DNA of 64,000 bases from Norana najaformis (lineage: Eukaryota > Annelida > Clitellata > Crassiclitellata > Hormogastridae): contig OZ029918.1 of NCBI GenBank assembly GCA_964023275.1, forward strand, positions 18,146,361-18,210,360, written 5' to 3'. The notes beneath the pieces are model-generated. The model was not told the origin of the DNA. It searched no databases and worked only from the letters and a program-made list of their open reading frames with translations. A program made the position numbers and the translations under genes. Positions within the stretch are counted from its first letter, which is position 1; the number at the start of each line of letters is the position of its first letter. Below, piece by piece: positions 1-9,372 of this stretch.

Positions 1-345
1 AAATCGCTAGGCAAAAGGGTTCGGTTCCAGGTCCAGATCCAGAAGTCAGACAGTAAGACGGCTAAGGTGGATGGTGTTTGAAATTGAAGCGAGAAGAGAG
101 ACAAGGGGAAGAGGAAGAATCAGGATAAGATTTTTGGAAAAGAAGTTTTTTCAGTCGTGAGTGAAAGACCTGCGCAGAAACTGAAAGGTGAAGTGTTGGT
201 GAGTTCGTATGAATGACCAGACAACTGTCGCAATTCTGGCGGGAGTTTATTCCAAAAGGGTGGGGCAGCTATGGCTATGGAGCGATTTCCAAATTTTAAG
301 AATGAGGTGAGGACAGATGAGGAGCGGGTTGAACGGAGTGGTTGG
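1..345 (-). mobile_element. CR1/L2-like LINE family A, copy A1, 3' part (left of gypsy insertion)
   Basis: Minus-strand 3' portion of a non-LTR retrotransposon whose remainder lies at 9373-12715. The reading around 120-330 on the minus strand gives the usual LINE C-terminal tail with an APPFWNKLPPELRQ-type motif, found at the end of CR1/L2 reverse transcriptase ORFs. The same sequence, with small differences, is present at 22093-22560 and 23054-23510, where it runs on without interruption; here it stops at 345, where the gypsy LTR begins. Relative to those copies it lacks about 20 bp near 310. The true 3' end lies left of the window. The coding tail is defective as a separate piece. Confidence 0.8.
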
Positions 346-522
346 TGTATCATGAGTGGCTAGCACATAGGCCAATAGGGACACTGATATTAGGGTTGGA
401 CATATAAGCCACGCCCTGTACATGGGTGCGCAACCCTCACTGATGCAAGGCCATCAGTCTGATAATATACATGTAGCTGAACACACGTGTCATAGTGTCT
501 ATACCTATAGGCCAACCTGATA
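346..522 (+). repeat. LTR 1 of gypsy array
   Basis: 177 bp, starting TGTATCATG and ending CCTGATA just before TA and the primer-binding site. Boundaries were set by comparing the three copies: upstream bases differ (ggttgg against aaagga) and downstream bases differ after GATA. The 3' boundary is uncertain by up to three bases because the empty-site sequence also has ATA there. The LTR is unusually short. Confidence 0.88.
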
Positions 523-524
523 TA

Positions 525-538
525 TGGCGTCAGAAGTG
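525..538 (+). other. Primer-binding site, gypsy copy 1
   Basis: TGGCGTCAGAAGTG begins two bases after LTR 1. It is complementary, with one mismatch at the discriminator position, to the 3' end typical of eukaryotic tRNA-Leu plus CCA. This is the expected position for the minus-strand primer of a Ty3/gypsy element. The tRNA assignment is from memory of tRNA sequences, not a search. Confidence 0.7.
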
Positions 539-558
539 TTGTATTACTAATCAACAAT

Positions 559-3500
559 ATGGCGACGACGACTTTACAAATTCCATTACCGGCGCCTCTG
601 AAAGTAACGAATCTGGCTTTAGACTGGAAGCGTTTCAGAGGCCAGTGGTCCAATTATGTCAAAGCGGCAAAGCTAGATCGCGAAGACGGAGACCGACAGG
701 CAGCTATCTTTCTAGCGTGCATTGGCTCGGACGCATATGAAATCTTTACTACGATGGAATTCGCTCGAGAGCAGGACAAAGAAGACCCGGCAAAGCTCCT
801 TGAAGCCTTCGAAACCTACTGCGTCGGCGAAATCAATGAAGTATACGAACGTTATATTTTTCACCGCCGACAACAGGAGCCCGGTGAGACTTTTGATTCG
901 TTTCTTGGTGACCTGCGTCGACTCGTCAGAACTTGTGATTACGGGACAGTCGAAGAATCTACGATCCGCGATCGAATAGTCCTGGGCGTTAGGGATGACG
1001 CCACGCGAAAGAAACTACTCCAGACGCGGAAACTCGACCTACCTCAGGCAATCGACATATGTCGCGCGTCGGAGGCGACTATGCGGCAGCTGAAGAGCAT
1101 CACTACGCCAGACGAAGTCCAGGCCATGACACAACAACCACGCCGACGCCCACCAGGTTCTTACGCACAACGGCAGACACGAAATTGGGAAAGCCCGGAC
1201 AAGCAAAAGGCGCATAACAACCACCCAAAGGATTCCCCGGGTCACTCCTGTCAATATTGTGGAGGCCTGCACAACCCGTCAAAGAGTGCGTGTCCGGCTT
1301 ATGGTAAAACCTGCAATTTTTGTCTGAAGCTGGGCCACTATAGTAGCGTCTGTAGGTCACGGCGAACCACAACTGATGTCCGAGAACTGCAAGAAGGGGA
1401 AGAAACGTTATACGCGCTAGACAACGCTGACAACCCCAGAGTCTACTCACACATCCTTGTCAACGGACATAAGGTGAGATTCTTATTAGACTGTGGTTCC
1501 TCCGTCAACATCTTGCCGGTAGCCCTCTATACCAAAATCACAACCAATACCCTTCGCCCGCCTAGAGCAACTTTACGCATGTTTGACCGGCAGGAGCTTA
1601 AAACTCTCGGAATGCTCACTGCCACAGTGAAGCACCCACACACACGCACGGAATTCGATGTAGATTTCTATGTTACACAGCGCGACAACCCTATCCTTGG
1701 CATCGACGCCTGCCGCCGTCTTGATCTGTTGCGCATAGTTGAAGAAAACATATGCGAAATACGGGAAGCCAGCACATCGGTGCCCCGTTGCGCGCAGGCA
1801 TCATCTCGCCTTGCAGAAGCTGAGATATTTGGCCGGTACGCCGATCTGTTCAACGGATCACTGGGCATGCTAAAAGGGAATGTAAGATTGGAAGTGGATA
1901 CCTTTGTCCCCCCAGTACGAATGCCACTGCGACGCCTTCCAGTAGCAGTACGGGATAAGGTCGAGATAGAACTGCAACGCATGGCAGCGGACAACATCAT
2001 CACACCAGTAACTGAGCCAACCCCGTGGGTTTCCGCCCTGTTGGTGGTGACAAAGCCGGGTGGCGGTCTAAGAATATGTATCGACCCAAAACCATTGAAT
2101 AAAGCTCTTAAAAGATGCACATATTATATGCCAACGATCGACGACATCCTTCCCAAGTTGGCGGGAGTCAAAGTTTTTAGCACGGTTGACATAAAGCACG
2201 CTTTCTGGCACCTGAAACTTGACGACGCCTCTAGTCGTCTAACCACGTTCGAGACCCCATTTGGAAGATACCGATGGCTACGGCTACCATTTGGAATTAG
2301 TCCCGCTCCAGAAATATGGCAATCCAGGGTCCATGCTGCAATTTCCGGTCTAAAGGGCGTTCACTGCATTGCTGACGACATTCTCGTTACGGGTTCTGGT
2401 GACACCGCAGCAGCAGCCGAGTGCGACCACGACACTAATCTGATCGCACTACTCGACCGCTGCCGAGAGAAGGGCCTTAAATTGAACAAAGAGAAGTTTC
2501 GACTAAATCGTTCTATTCTCACATTTATGGGGCACGAATTGACGAATGCAGGCTTACGGCCCGACCCAATGAAAGTTACCGCCATACAACAGCTGCCGTA
2601 TCCGGACGACAAAGCAGCCCTGCAACGCGCATTAGGAATGGCCACATACCTGGCACGTTTCTGTCCGCATTTCAGCGAAATCACAGCGCCACTAAGGGAA
2701 CTACTATCGACGGAAAATGAATTCAGATTTGACCAACGACATGTCGAGGCTTTTGATCAGTTGAAAGCAGTGCTCGCTTCGGCTCCAATACTTCGTTATT
2801 TTGCCCCAGACCAGCCTATCGTTATTCAGGCAGATGCCTCACAAGCTGGCCTCGGTGCTGTATTGCTGCAAAAAGGACAGGTCGTAGAGTACGCATCGAG
2901 GGCGATGACGAAAACAGAACAGGATTTCGCTCAAATCGAAAAGGAGCTACTGGCCATTGTATTTGCATTGGAACGCTTTGATACGTATGTCTACGCACGA
3001 CAAGTGATAATTGAAACTGACCACAAACCTCTGCTGGCGATAAACAAGAAAGCCTTGGCCTCCGCCCCGAAGCGTCTTCAGCGGATGCTGCTCAGACTTC
3101 AAAGGTACTCGTACGAGCTTATCTATAAGCGAGGCACTGACATGCTATTAGCAGACACTCTCTCGCGTGCATTCCCTAGCGGCGCTACGGAGCCGACTGC
3201 GTTTGGAGAGGTGGTCGCCCTGCTAGATCGAGTAGATGAGGAACAGATGGACGAACTGCGAACGATAGCTTCTGCAGACACTATAGCGCGGCTGACTGAT
3301 GCAGCGAAGGACGAGGACTACGCTCAATTAATACAGCAGATCGCGATAGGCTGGCCGGAAACGCCGACCAACCTGTCGACAAATTTACGACCATACCATA
3401 CGTTTGCAGATGAATTGAGCGTCAGCTGCGGTCTGGTCTTCAAAGGCGACCGCCTTGTCATCCCTCCTCCAATGCGTGCCCACATCCTTGAACGGCTCCA

Positions 3501-4269
3501 CAGCGCGCATACGGGTGTCAATTCCATCATTCGCCGAGCACGGGAAACGGTATTTTGGCCGGGACTCACGGCCGACATCAAACGCGTATCTGAGACTTGC
3601 GAAATCTGTGCCCGTTATCATCTATCAATGCAGAAGGAACCCCTGATGTGTCATCCGGTGCCAAGTCGGCCCTGGGAGAGAGTCGGGATAGACATCTTCA
3701 CGTTTCACGACAGGGAATATTTAATCTCAGTCGATTATTTATCCGGGTTCTTCGAGATCGACCGTTTACCATCAAAAAGGGTATCGGATATCGTCTACTG
3801 CTTACGTCCACACTTTGCCAGGCACGGTCTTCCATCATTCGTAATTACAGATAATAGCCCTTTCTGTTCCCAAGAGTTCAAACGTTTCGCCGACAAGTAT
3901 GAGTTCCAGCATATTACAAGTTCTCCTAGATACCCACAATCAAACGGAAGGGTCGAAAACGCTGTGAAGACTGCTAAAAGAATCATGACCAAAGCCAGGG
4001 AGGCGAACTCTGACCCATTTCTGGCATTATTAGAATGGAGGAGTACGCCTTCTGAGCAACTGACTCTGTCGCCGGCTGAAATTATGTTTGGCCGTCGACT
4101 GAGAACGCGCCTTCCCGTTTCAAATAGGCTCCTCGATACAGCTACTTCAAAAGCCACCACGATCGCCCTATCAGAGGCCAAGGCCCGGCAAGCCTTCTAT
4201 TATAACAGAAGCGCAAAAGCGAGGCCATCATTACCAGTCGGGCAGACAGTCCGAGTGAAGTACGACTAA
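559..4269 (+). CDS. Gag-Pol polyprotein, Ty3/gypsy Mag-like, copy 1 (ends at an early stop)
   Basis: A single 1236-codon ORF carrying Gag and Pol in one frame. In order: Gag; two zinc knuckles (cysteines within residues 231-265); aspartic protease with LLDCGSSVNI (D311, DCG in place of DTG); reverse transcriptase (VDIKHAF at D544, IADDILV at D606/D607); RNase H (ADASQAGLGA, TDHKPL); integrase with H981/H984, C1014/C1017 and a catalytic triad consistent with D1045, D1098 (ITDNSP) and E1133 (NGRVENAV). The start is the first ATG, 20 bases after the primer-binding site. The ORF stops with TAA at 4267-4269 inside the integrase C-terminal region, and about 102 sense codons follow in the same frame to 4575. 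All catalytic motifs lie before the stop. No env-like ORF is present. Confidence 0.93.
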   Translation: MATTTLQIPLPAPLKVTNLALDWKRFRGQWSNYVKAAKLDREDGDRQAAIFLACIGSDAYEIFTTMEFAREQDKEDPAKLLEAFETYCVGEINEVYERYIFHRRQQEPGETFDSFLGDLRRLVRTCDYGTVEESTIRDRIVLGVRDDATRKKLLQTRKLDLPQAIDICRASEATMRQLKSITTPDEVQAMTQQPRRRPPGSYAQRQTRNWESPDKQKAHNNHPKDSPGHSCQYCGGLHNPSKSACPAYGKTCNFCLKLGHYSSVCRSRRTTTDVRELQEGEETLYALDNADNPRVYSHILVNGHKVRFLLDCGSSVNILPVALYTKITTNTLRPPRATLRMFDRQELKTLGMLTATVKHPHTRTEFDVDFYVTQRDNPILGIDACRRLDLLRIVEENICEIREASTSVPRCAQASSRLAEAEIFGRYADLFNGSLGMLKGNVRLEVDTFVPPVRMPLRRLPVAVRDKVEIELQRMAADNIITPVTEPTPWVSALLVVTKPGGGLRICIDPKPLNKALKRCTYYMPTIDDILPKLAGVKVFSTVDIKHAFWHLKLDDASSRLTTFETPFGRYRWLRLPFGISPAPEIWQSRVHAAISGLKGVHCIADDILVTGSGDTAAAAECDHDTNLIALLDRCREKGLKLNKEKFRLNRSILTFMGHELTNAGLRPDPMKVTAIQQLPYPDDKAALQRALGMATYLARFCPHFSEITAPLRELLSTENEFRFDQRHVEAFDQLKAVLASAPILRYFAPDQPIVIQADASQAGLGAVLLQKGQVVEYASRAMTKTEQDFAQIEKELLAIVFALERFDTYVYARQVIIETDHKPLLAINKKALASAPKRLQRMLLRLQRYSYELIYKRGTDMLLADTLSRAFPSGATEPTAFGEVVALLDRVDEEQMDELRTIASADTIARLTDAAKDEDYAQLIQQIAIGWPETPTNLSTNLRPYHTFADELSVSCGLVFKGDRLVIPPPMRAHILERLHSAHTGVNSIIRRARETVFWPGLTADIKRVSETCEICARYHLSMQKEPLMCHPVPSRPWERVGIDIFTFHDREYLISVDYLSGFFEIDRLPSKRVSDIVYCLRPHFARHGLPSFVITDNSPFCSQEFKRFADKYEFQHITSSPRYPQSNGRVENAVKTAKRIMTKAREANSDPFLALLEWRSTPSEQLTLSPAEIMFGRRLRTRLPVSNRLLDTATSKATTIALSEAKARQAFYYNRSAKARPSLPVGQTVRVKYD

Positions 4270-4578
4270 CGCCCAGAATGGCGCAAGGCTCAGATAACGG
4301 CAGTCCTCCCCCACAGATCGTACGCCGTTCGTTTTGAGGATGGAACCACTCGCAGGAGAACTTCGCGCCACGTGACACCAAGCTCAGAGCCCCCCATCAT
4401 GGAGGAAGACGGCGAGAGCCCGACAGACCGTCACATTCAACGAGCTAACTCCGCAGCTGAATCACCTCCGGTAGCCCTCTCCCCACCTCCTCCATCAGCC
4501 GCCCACGGTGGTCCGGCGCCGGTGATTACACGCTCTGGGCGAGTGGTGATACCCCCAGCTCGCTATTCGGACTGAGGC
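4270..4578 (+). pseudogene. In-frame extension of integrase C-terminus beyond the stop, copy 1
   Basis: Continues the Gag-Pol frame directly after TAA 4267-4269 and stays open to the TGA at 4576. It holds a compact beta-rich segment (around AVRFEDGTTRRRTSRHV) typical of the end of gypsy integrases, then a proline/serine-rich tail. It is read only if the stop is suppressed or absent in other copies. A separate start at 4372 exists but is not convincing. Confidence 0.75.
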
Positions 4579-4611
4579 ACTGCAAAAGAAAAAGCCTAAA
4601 GAACTAGACAG

Positions 4612-4690
4612 TAGGACTCCATAGATTTAGACTAGATAATAGGACTCCGTAGATTTGACTAGATAATAGGACTCCGTAGATTTAGACTTT
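4612..4690 (+). repeat. 28-bp tandem repeat in gypsy 3' region, copy 1
   Basis: Three near-identical units beginning AGGACTCC at 4613, 4641 and 4668 (spacing 28 and 27 bp), between the end of the coding region and the 3' LTR, followed by a T/A homopolymer pair. No function is visible. Confidence 0.85.
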
Positions 4691-4761
4691 TTTTTTAAAA
4701 AAAGACTTTCTTTCTCAACGTATATTTCGACGCAGATGGTACTTTCAACTTGCGATTTTCT

Positions 4762-4771
4762 GTGGAAAGGA
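4762..4771 (+). other. Polypurine tract, gypsy copy 1
   Basis: GTGGAAAGGA directly before LTR 2, where the plus-strand primer is expected. The same sequence precedes LTR 3 at 9188-9197. It is short but correctly placed. Confidence 0.6.
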
Positions 4772-4948
4772 TGTATCATGAGTGGCTAGCACATAGGCCA
4801 ATAGGGACACTGATATTAGGGTTGGACATATAAGCCACGCCCTGTACATGGGTGCGCAACCCTCACTGATGCAAGGCCATCAGTCTGATAATATACATGT
4901 AGCTGAACACACGTGTCATAGTGTCTATACCTATAGGCCAACCTGATA
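4772..4948 (+). repeat. LTR 2 (shared middle LTR)
   Basis: Identical in length and, as far as I can read, in sequence to LTR 1. It serves as the 3' LTR of copy 1 and the 5' LTR of copy 2, followed by the primer-binding site at 4951-4964. Confidence 0.9.
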
Positions 4949-4950
4949 TA

Positions 4951-4964
4951 TGGCGTCAGAAGTG
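4951..4964 (+). other. Primer-binding site, gypsy copy 2
   Basis: Same TGGCGTCAGAAGTG as in copy 1, two bases after LTR 2. Confidence 0.7.
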
Positions 4965-4984
4965 TTGTATTACTAATCAACAAT

Positions 4985-7900
4985 ATGGCGACGACGACTT
5001 TACAAATTCCATTACCGGCGCCTCTGAAAGTAACGAATCTGGCTTTAGACTGGAAGCGTTTCAGAGGCCAGTGGTCCAATTATGTCAAAGCGGCAAAGCT
5101 AGATCGCGAAGACGGAGACCGACAGGCAGCTATCTTTCTAGCGTGCATTGGCTCGGACGCATATGAAATCTTTACTACGATGGAATTCGCTCGAGAGCAG
5201 GACAAAGAAGACCCGGCAAAGCTCCTTGAAGCCTTCGAAACCTACTGCGTCGGCGAAATCAATGAAGTATACGAACGTTATATTTTTCACCGCCGACAAC
5301 AGGAGCCCGGTGAGACTTTTGATTCGTTTCTTGGTGACCTGCGTCGACTCGTCAGAACTTGTGATTACGGGACAGTCGAAGAATCTACGATCCGCGATCG
5401 AATAGTCCTGGGCGTTAGGGATGACGCCACGCGAAAGAAACTACTCCAGACGCGGAAACTCGACCTACCTCAGGCAATCGACATATGTCGCGCGTCGGAG
5501 GCGACTATGCGGCAGCTGAAGAGCATCACTACGCCAGACGAAGTCCAGGCCATGACACAACAACCACGCCGACGCCCACCAGGTTCTTACGCACAACGGC
5601 AGACACGAAATTGGGAAAGCCCGGACAAGCAAAAGGCGCATAACAACCACCCAAAGGATTCCCCGGGTCACTCCTGTCAATATTGTGGAGGCCTGCACAA
5701 CCCGTCAAAGAGTGCGTGTCCGGCTTATGGTAAAACCTGCAATTTTTGTCTGAAGCTGGGCCACTATAGTAGCGTCTGTAGGTCACGGCGAACCACAACT
5801 GATGTCCGAGAACTGCAAGAAGGGGAAGAAACGTTATACGCGCTAGACAACGCTGACAACCCCAGAGTCTACTCACACATCCTTGTCAACGGACATAAGG
5901 TGAGATTCTTATTAGACTGTGGTTCCTCCGTCAACATCTTGCCGGTAGCCCTCTATACCAAAATCACAACCAATACCCTTCGCCCGCCTAGAGCAACTTT
6001 ACGCATGTTTGACCGGCAGGAGCTTAAAACTCTCGGAATGCTCACTGCCACAGTGAAGCACCCACACACACGCACGGAATTCGATGTAGATTTCTATGTT
6101 ACACAGCGCGACAACCCTATCCTTGGCATCGACGCCTGCCGCCGTCTTGATCTGTTGCGCATAGTTGAAGAAAACATATGCGAAATACGGGAAGCCAGCA
6201 CATCGGTGCCCCGTTGCGCGCAGGCATCATCTCGCCTTGCAGAAGCTGAGATATTTGGCCGGTACGCCGATCTGTTCAACGGATCACTGGGCATGCTAAA
6301 AGGGAATGTAAGATTGGAAGTGGATACCTTTGTCCCCCCAGTACGAATGCCACTGCGACGCCTTCCAGTAGCAGTACGGGATAAGGTCGAGATAGAACTG
6401 CAACGCATGGCAGCGGACAACATCATCACACCAGTAACTGAGCCAACCCCGTGGGTTTCCGCCCTGTTGGTGGTGACAAAGCCGGGTGGCGGTCTAAGAA
6501 TATGTATCGACCCAAAACCATTGAATAAAGCTCTTAAAAGATGCACATATTATATGCCAACGATCGACGACATCCTTCCCAAGTTGGCGGGAGTCAAAGT
6601 TTTTAGCACGGTTGACATAAAGCACGCTTTCTGGCACCTGAAACTTGACGACGCCTCTAGTCGTCTAACCACGTTCGAGACCCCATTTGGAAGATACCGA
6701 TGGCTACGGCTACCATTTGGAATTAGTCCCGCTCCAGAAATATGGCAATCCAGGGTCCATGCTGCAATTTCCGGTCTAAAGGGCGTTCACTGCATTGCTG
6801 ACGACATTCTCGTTACGGGTTCTGGTGACACCGCAGCAGCAGCCGAGTGCGACCACGACACTAATCTGATCGCACTACTCGACCGCTGCCGAGAGAAGGG
6901 CCTTAAATTGAACAAAGAGAAGTTTCGACTAAATCGTTCTATTCTCACATTTATGGGGCACGAATTGACGAATGCAGGCTTACGGCCCGACCCAATGAAA
7001 GTTACCGCCATACAACAGCTGCCGTATCCGGACGACAAAGCAGCCCTGCAACGCGCATTAGGAATGGCCACATACCTGGCACGTTTCTGTCCGCATTTCA
7101 GCGAAATCACAGCGCCACTAAGGGAACTACTATCGACGGAAAATGAATTCAGATTTGACCAACGACATGTCGAGGCTTTTGATCAGTTGAAAGCAGTGCT
7201 CGCTTCGGCTCCAATACTTCGTTATTTTGCCCCAGACCAGCCTATCGTTATTCAGGCAGATGCCTCACAAGCTGGCCTCGGTGCTGTATTGCTGCAAAAA
7301 GGACAGGTCGTAGAGTACGCATCGAGGGCGATGACGAAAACAGAACAGGATTTCGCTCAAATCGAAAAGGAGCTACTGGCCATTGTATTTGCATTGGAAC
7401 GCTTTGATACGTATGTCTACGCACGACAAGTGATAATTGAAACTGACCACAAACCTCTGCTGGCGATAAACAAGAAAGCCTTGGCCTCCGCCCCGAAGCG
7501 TCTTCAGCGGATGCTGCTCAGACTTCAAAGGTACTCGTACGAGCTTATCTATAAGCGAGGCACTGACATGCTATTAGCAGACACTCTCTCGCGTGCATTC
7601 CCTAGCGGCGCTACGGAGCCGACTGCGTTTGGAGAGGTGGTCGCCCTGCTAGATCGAGTAGATGAGGAACAGATGGACGAACTGCGAACGATAGCTTCTG
7701 CAGACACTATAGCGCGGCTGACTGATGCAGCGAAGGACGAGGACTACGCTCAATTAATACAGCAGATCGCGATAGGCTGGCCGGAAACGCCGACCAACCT
7801 GTCGACAAATTTACGACCATACCATACGTTTGCAGATGAATTGAGCGTCAGCTGCGGTCTGGTCTTCAAAGGCGACCGCCTTGTCATCCCTCCTCCAATG

Positions 7901-8695
7901 CGTGCCCACATCCTTGAACGGCTCCACAGCGCGCATACGGGTGTCAATTCCATCATTCGCCGAGCACGGGAAACGGTATTTTGGCCGGGACTCACGGCCG
8001 ACATCAAACGCGTATCTGAGACTTGCGAAATCTGTGCCCGTTATCATCTATCAATGCAGAAGGAACCCCTGATGTGTCATCCGGTGCCAAGTCGGCCCTG
8101 GGAGAGAGTCGGGATAGACATCTTCACGTTTCACGACAGGGAATATTTAATCTCAGTCGATTATTTATCCGGGTTCTTCGAGATCGACCGTTTACCATCA
8201 AAAAGGGTATCGGATATCGTCTACTGCTTACGTCCACACTTTGCCAGGCACGGTCTTCCATCATTCGTAATTACAGATAATAGCCCTTTCTGTTCCCAAG
8301 AGTTCAAACGTTTCGCCGACAAGTATGAGTTCCAGCATATTACAAGTTCTCCTAGATACCCACAATCAAACGGAAGGGTCGAAAACGCTGTGAAGACTGC
8401 TAAAAGAATCATGACCAAAGCCAGGGAGGCGAACTCTGACCCATTTCTGGCATTATTAGAATGGAGGAGTACGCCTTCTGAGCAACTGACTCTGTCGCCG
8501 GCTGAAATTATGTTTGGCCGTCGACTGAGAACGCGCCTTCCCGTTTCAAATAGGCTCCTCGATACAGCTACTTCAAAAGCCACCACGATCGCCCTATCAG
8601 AGGCCAAGGCCCGGCAAGCCTTCTATTATAACAGAAGCGCAAAAGCGAGGCCATCATTACCAGTCGGGCAGACAGTCCGAGTGAAGTACGACTAA
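4985..8695 (+). CDS. Gag-Pol polyprotein, Ty3/gypsy Mag-like, copy 2
   Basis: 1236 codons with a product identical to copy 1, including the DCG protease site, the ADD reverse transcriptase box and the integrase D,D-E residues. The same TAA (8693-8695) ends it early and the same in-frame extension follows to 9001. Complete identity over 3.7 kb means the two internal regions separated very recently, or that one is an assembly duplicate. If functional, this copy would be transcribed from LTR 2. Confidence 0.93.
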   Translation: MATTTLQIPLPAPLKVTNLALDWKRFRGQWSNYVKAAKLDREDGDRQAAIFLACIGSDAYEIFTTMEFAREQDKEDPAKLLEAFETYCVGEINEVYERYIFHRRQQEPGETFDSFLGDLRRLVRTCDYGTVEESTIRDRIVLGVRDDATRKKLLQTRKLDLPQAIDICRASEATMRQLKSITTPDEVQAMTQQPRRRPPGSYAQRQTRNWESPDKQKAHNNHPKDSPGHSCQYCGGLHNPSKSACPAYGKTCNFCLKLGHYSSVCRSRRTTTDVRELQEGEETLYALDNADNPRVYSHILVNGHKVRFLLDCGSSVNILPVALYTKITTNTLRPPRATLRMFDRQELKTLGMLTATVKHPHTRTEFDVDFYVTQRDNPILGIDACRRLDLLRIVEENICEIREASTSVPRCAQASSRLAEAEIFGRYADLFNGSLGMLKGNVRLEVDTFVPPVRMPLRRLPVAVRDKVEIELQRMAADNIITPVTEPTPWVSALLVVTKPGGGLRICIDPKPLNKALKRCTYYMPTIDDILPKLAGVKVFSTVDIKHAFWHLKLDDASSRLTTFETPFGRYRWLRLPFGISPAPEIWQSRVHAAISGLKGVHCIADDILVTGSGDTAAAAECDHDTNLIALLDRCREKGLKLNKEKFRLNRSILTFMGHELTNAGLRPDPMKVTAIQQLPYPDDKAALQRALGMATYLARFCPHFSEITAPLRELLSTENEFRFDQRHVEAFDQLKAVLASAPILRYFAPDQPIVIQADASQAGLGAVLLQKGQVVEYASRAMTKTEQDFAQIEKELLAIVFALERFDTYVYARQVIIETDHKPLLAINKKALASAPKRLQRMLLRLQRYSYELIYKRGTDMLLADTLSRAFPSGATEPTAFGEVVALLDRVDEEQMDELRTIASADTIARLTDAAKDEDYAQLIQQIAIGWPETPTNLSTNLRPYHTFADELSVSCGLVFKGDRLVIPPPMRAHILERLHSAHTGVNSIIRRARETVFWPGLTADIKRVSETCEICARYHLSMQKEPLMCHPVPSRPWERVGIDIFTFHDREYLISVDYLSGFFEIDRLPSKRVSDIVYCLRPHFARHGLPSFVITDNSPFCSQEFKRFADKYEFQHITSSPRYPQSNGRVENAVKTAKRIMTKAREANSDPFLALLEWRSTPSEQLTLSPAEIMFGRRLRTRLPVSNRLLDTATSKATTIALSEAKARQAFYYNRSAKARPSLPVGQTVRVKYD

Positions 8696-9004
8696 CGCCC
8701 AGAATGGCGCAAGGCTCAGATAACGGCAGTCCTCCCCCACAGATCGTACGCCGTTCGTTTTGAGGATGGAACCACTCGCAGGAGAACTTCGCGCCACGTG
8801 ACACCAAGCTCAGAGCCCCCCATCATGGAGGAAGACGGCGAGAGCCCGACAGACCGTCACATTCAACGAGCTAACTCCGCAGCTGAATCACCTCCGGTAG
8901 CCCTCTCCCCACCTCCTCCATCAGCCGCCCACGGTGGTCCGGCGCCGGTGATTACACGCTCTGGGCGAGTGGTGATACCCCCAGCTCGCTATTCGGACTG
9001 AGGC
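8696..9004 (+). pseudogene. In-frame extension of integrase C-terminus beyond the stop, copy 2
   Basis: Same arrangement as in copy 1: open in the Gag-Pol frame after the stop, ending in a proline-rich tail just before TGA at 9002. Confidence 0.75.
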
Positions 9005-9037
9005 ACTGCAAAAGAAAAAGCCTAAAGAACTAGACAG

Positions 9038-9116
9038 TAGGACTCCATAGATTTAGACTAGATAATAGGACTCCGTAGATTTGACTAGATAATAGGACTC
9101 CGTAGATTTAGACTTT
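9038..9116 (+). repeat. 28-bp tandem repeat in gypsy 3' region, copy 2
   Basis: Counterpart of the repeat at 4612-4690, displaced by exactly 4426 bp. Confidence 0.85.
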
Positions 9117-9197
9117 TTTTTAAAAAAAAGACTTTCTTTCTCAACGTATATTTCGACGCAGATGGTACTTTCAACTTGCGATTTTCTGTGGAAAGGA

Positions 9198-9372
9198 TGT
9201 ATCATGAGTGGCTAGCACATAGGCCAATAGGGACACTGATATTAGGGTTGGACATATAAGCCACGCCCTGTACATGGGTGCGCAACCCTCACTGATGCAA
9301 GGCCATCAGTCTGATAATATACATGTAGCTGAACACACGTGTCAGTGTCTATACCTATAGGCCAACCTGATA
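9198..9372 (+). repeat. LTR 3
   Basis: 175 bp. Identical to LTR 1 and 2 except that GTGTCATAGTGTC is reduced to GTGTCAGTGTC (2-bp deletion). Directly followed by LINE A1 sequence (gtaaatag). Confidence 0.9.

Larger units (their letters stand above)
346..9372 (+). mobile_element. Tandem Ty3/gypsy (Mag-like) array: LTR-internal-LTR-internal-LTR
   Basis: Three near-identical LTRs (346-522, 4772-4948, 9198-9372) enclose two internal regions that repeat with an exact 4426-bp period. The encoded polyproteins are identical residue for residue in the two copies. Differences I can see are a T/A change in the T/A run before the last LTR (4688-4697 against 9112-9128) and a 2-bp deletion in LTR3. The array sits inside LINE copy A1. 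The intact LINE copies at 22.55 and 23.5 kb show the empty-site sequence, and no clean 4-6 bp target duplication is visible here. A shared middle LTR normally arises by recombination between LTRs of two copies, or by assembly collapse or expansion. Confidence 0.93.
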
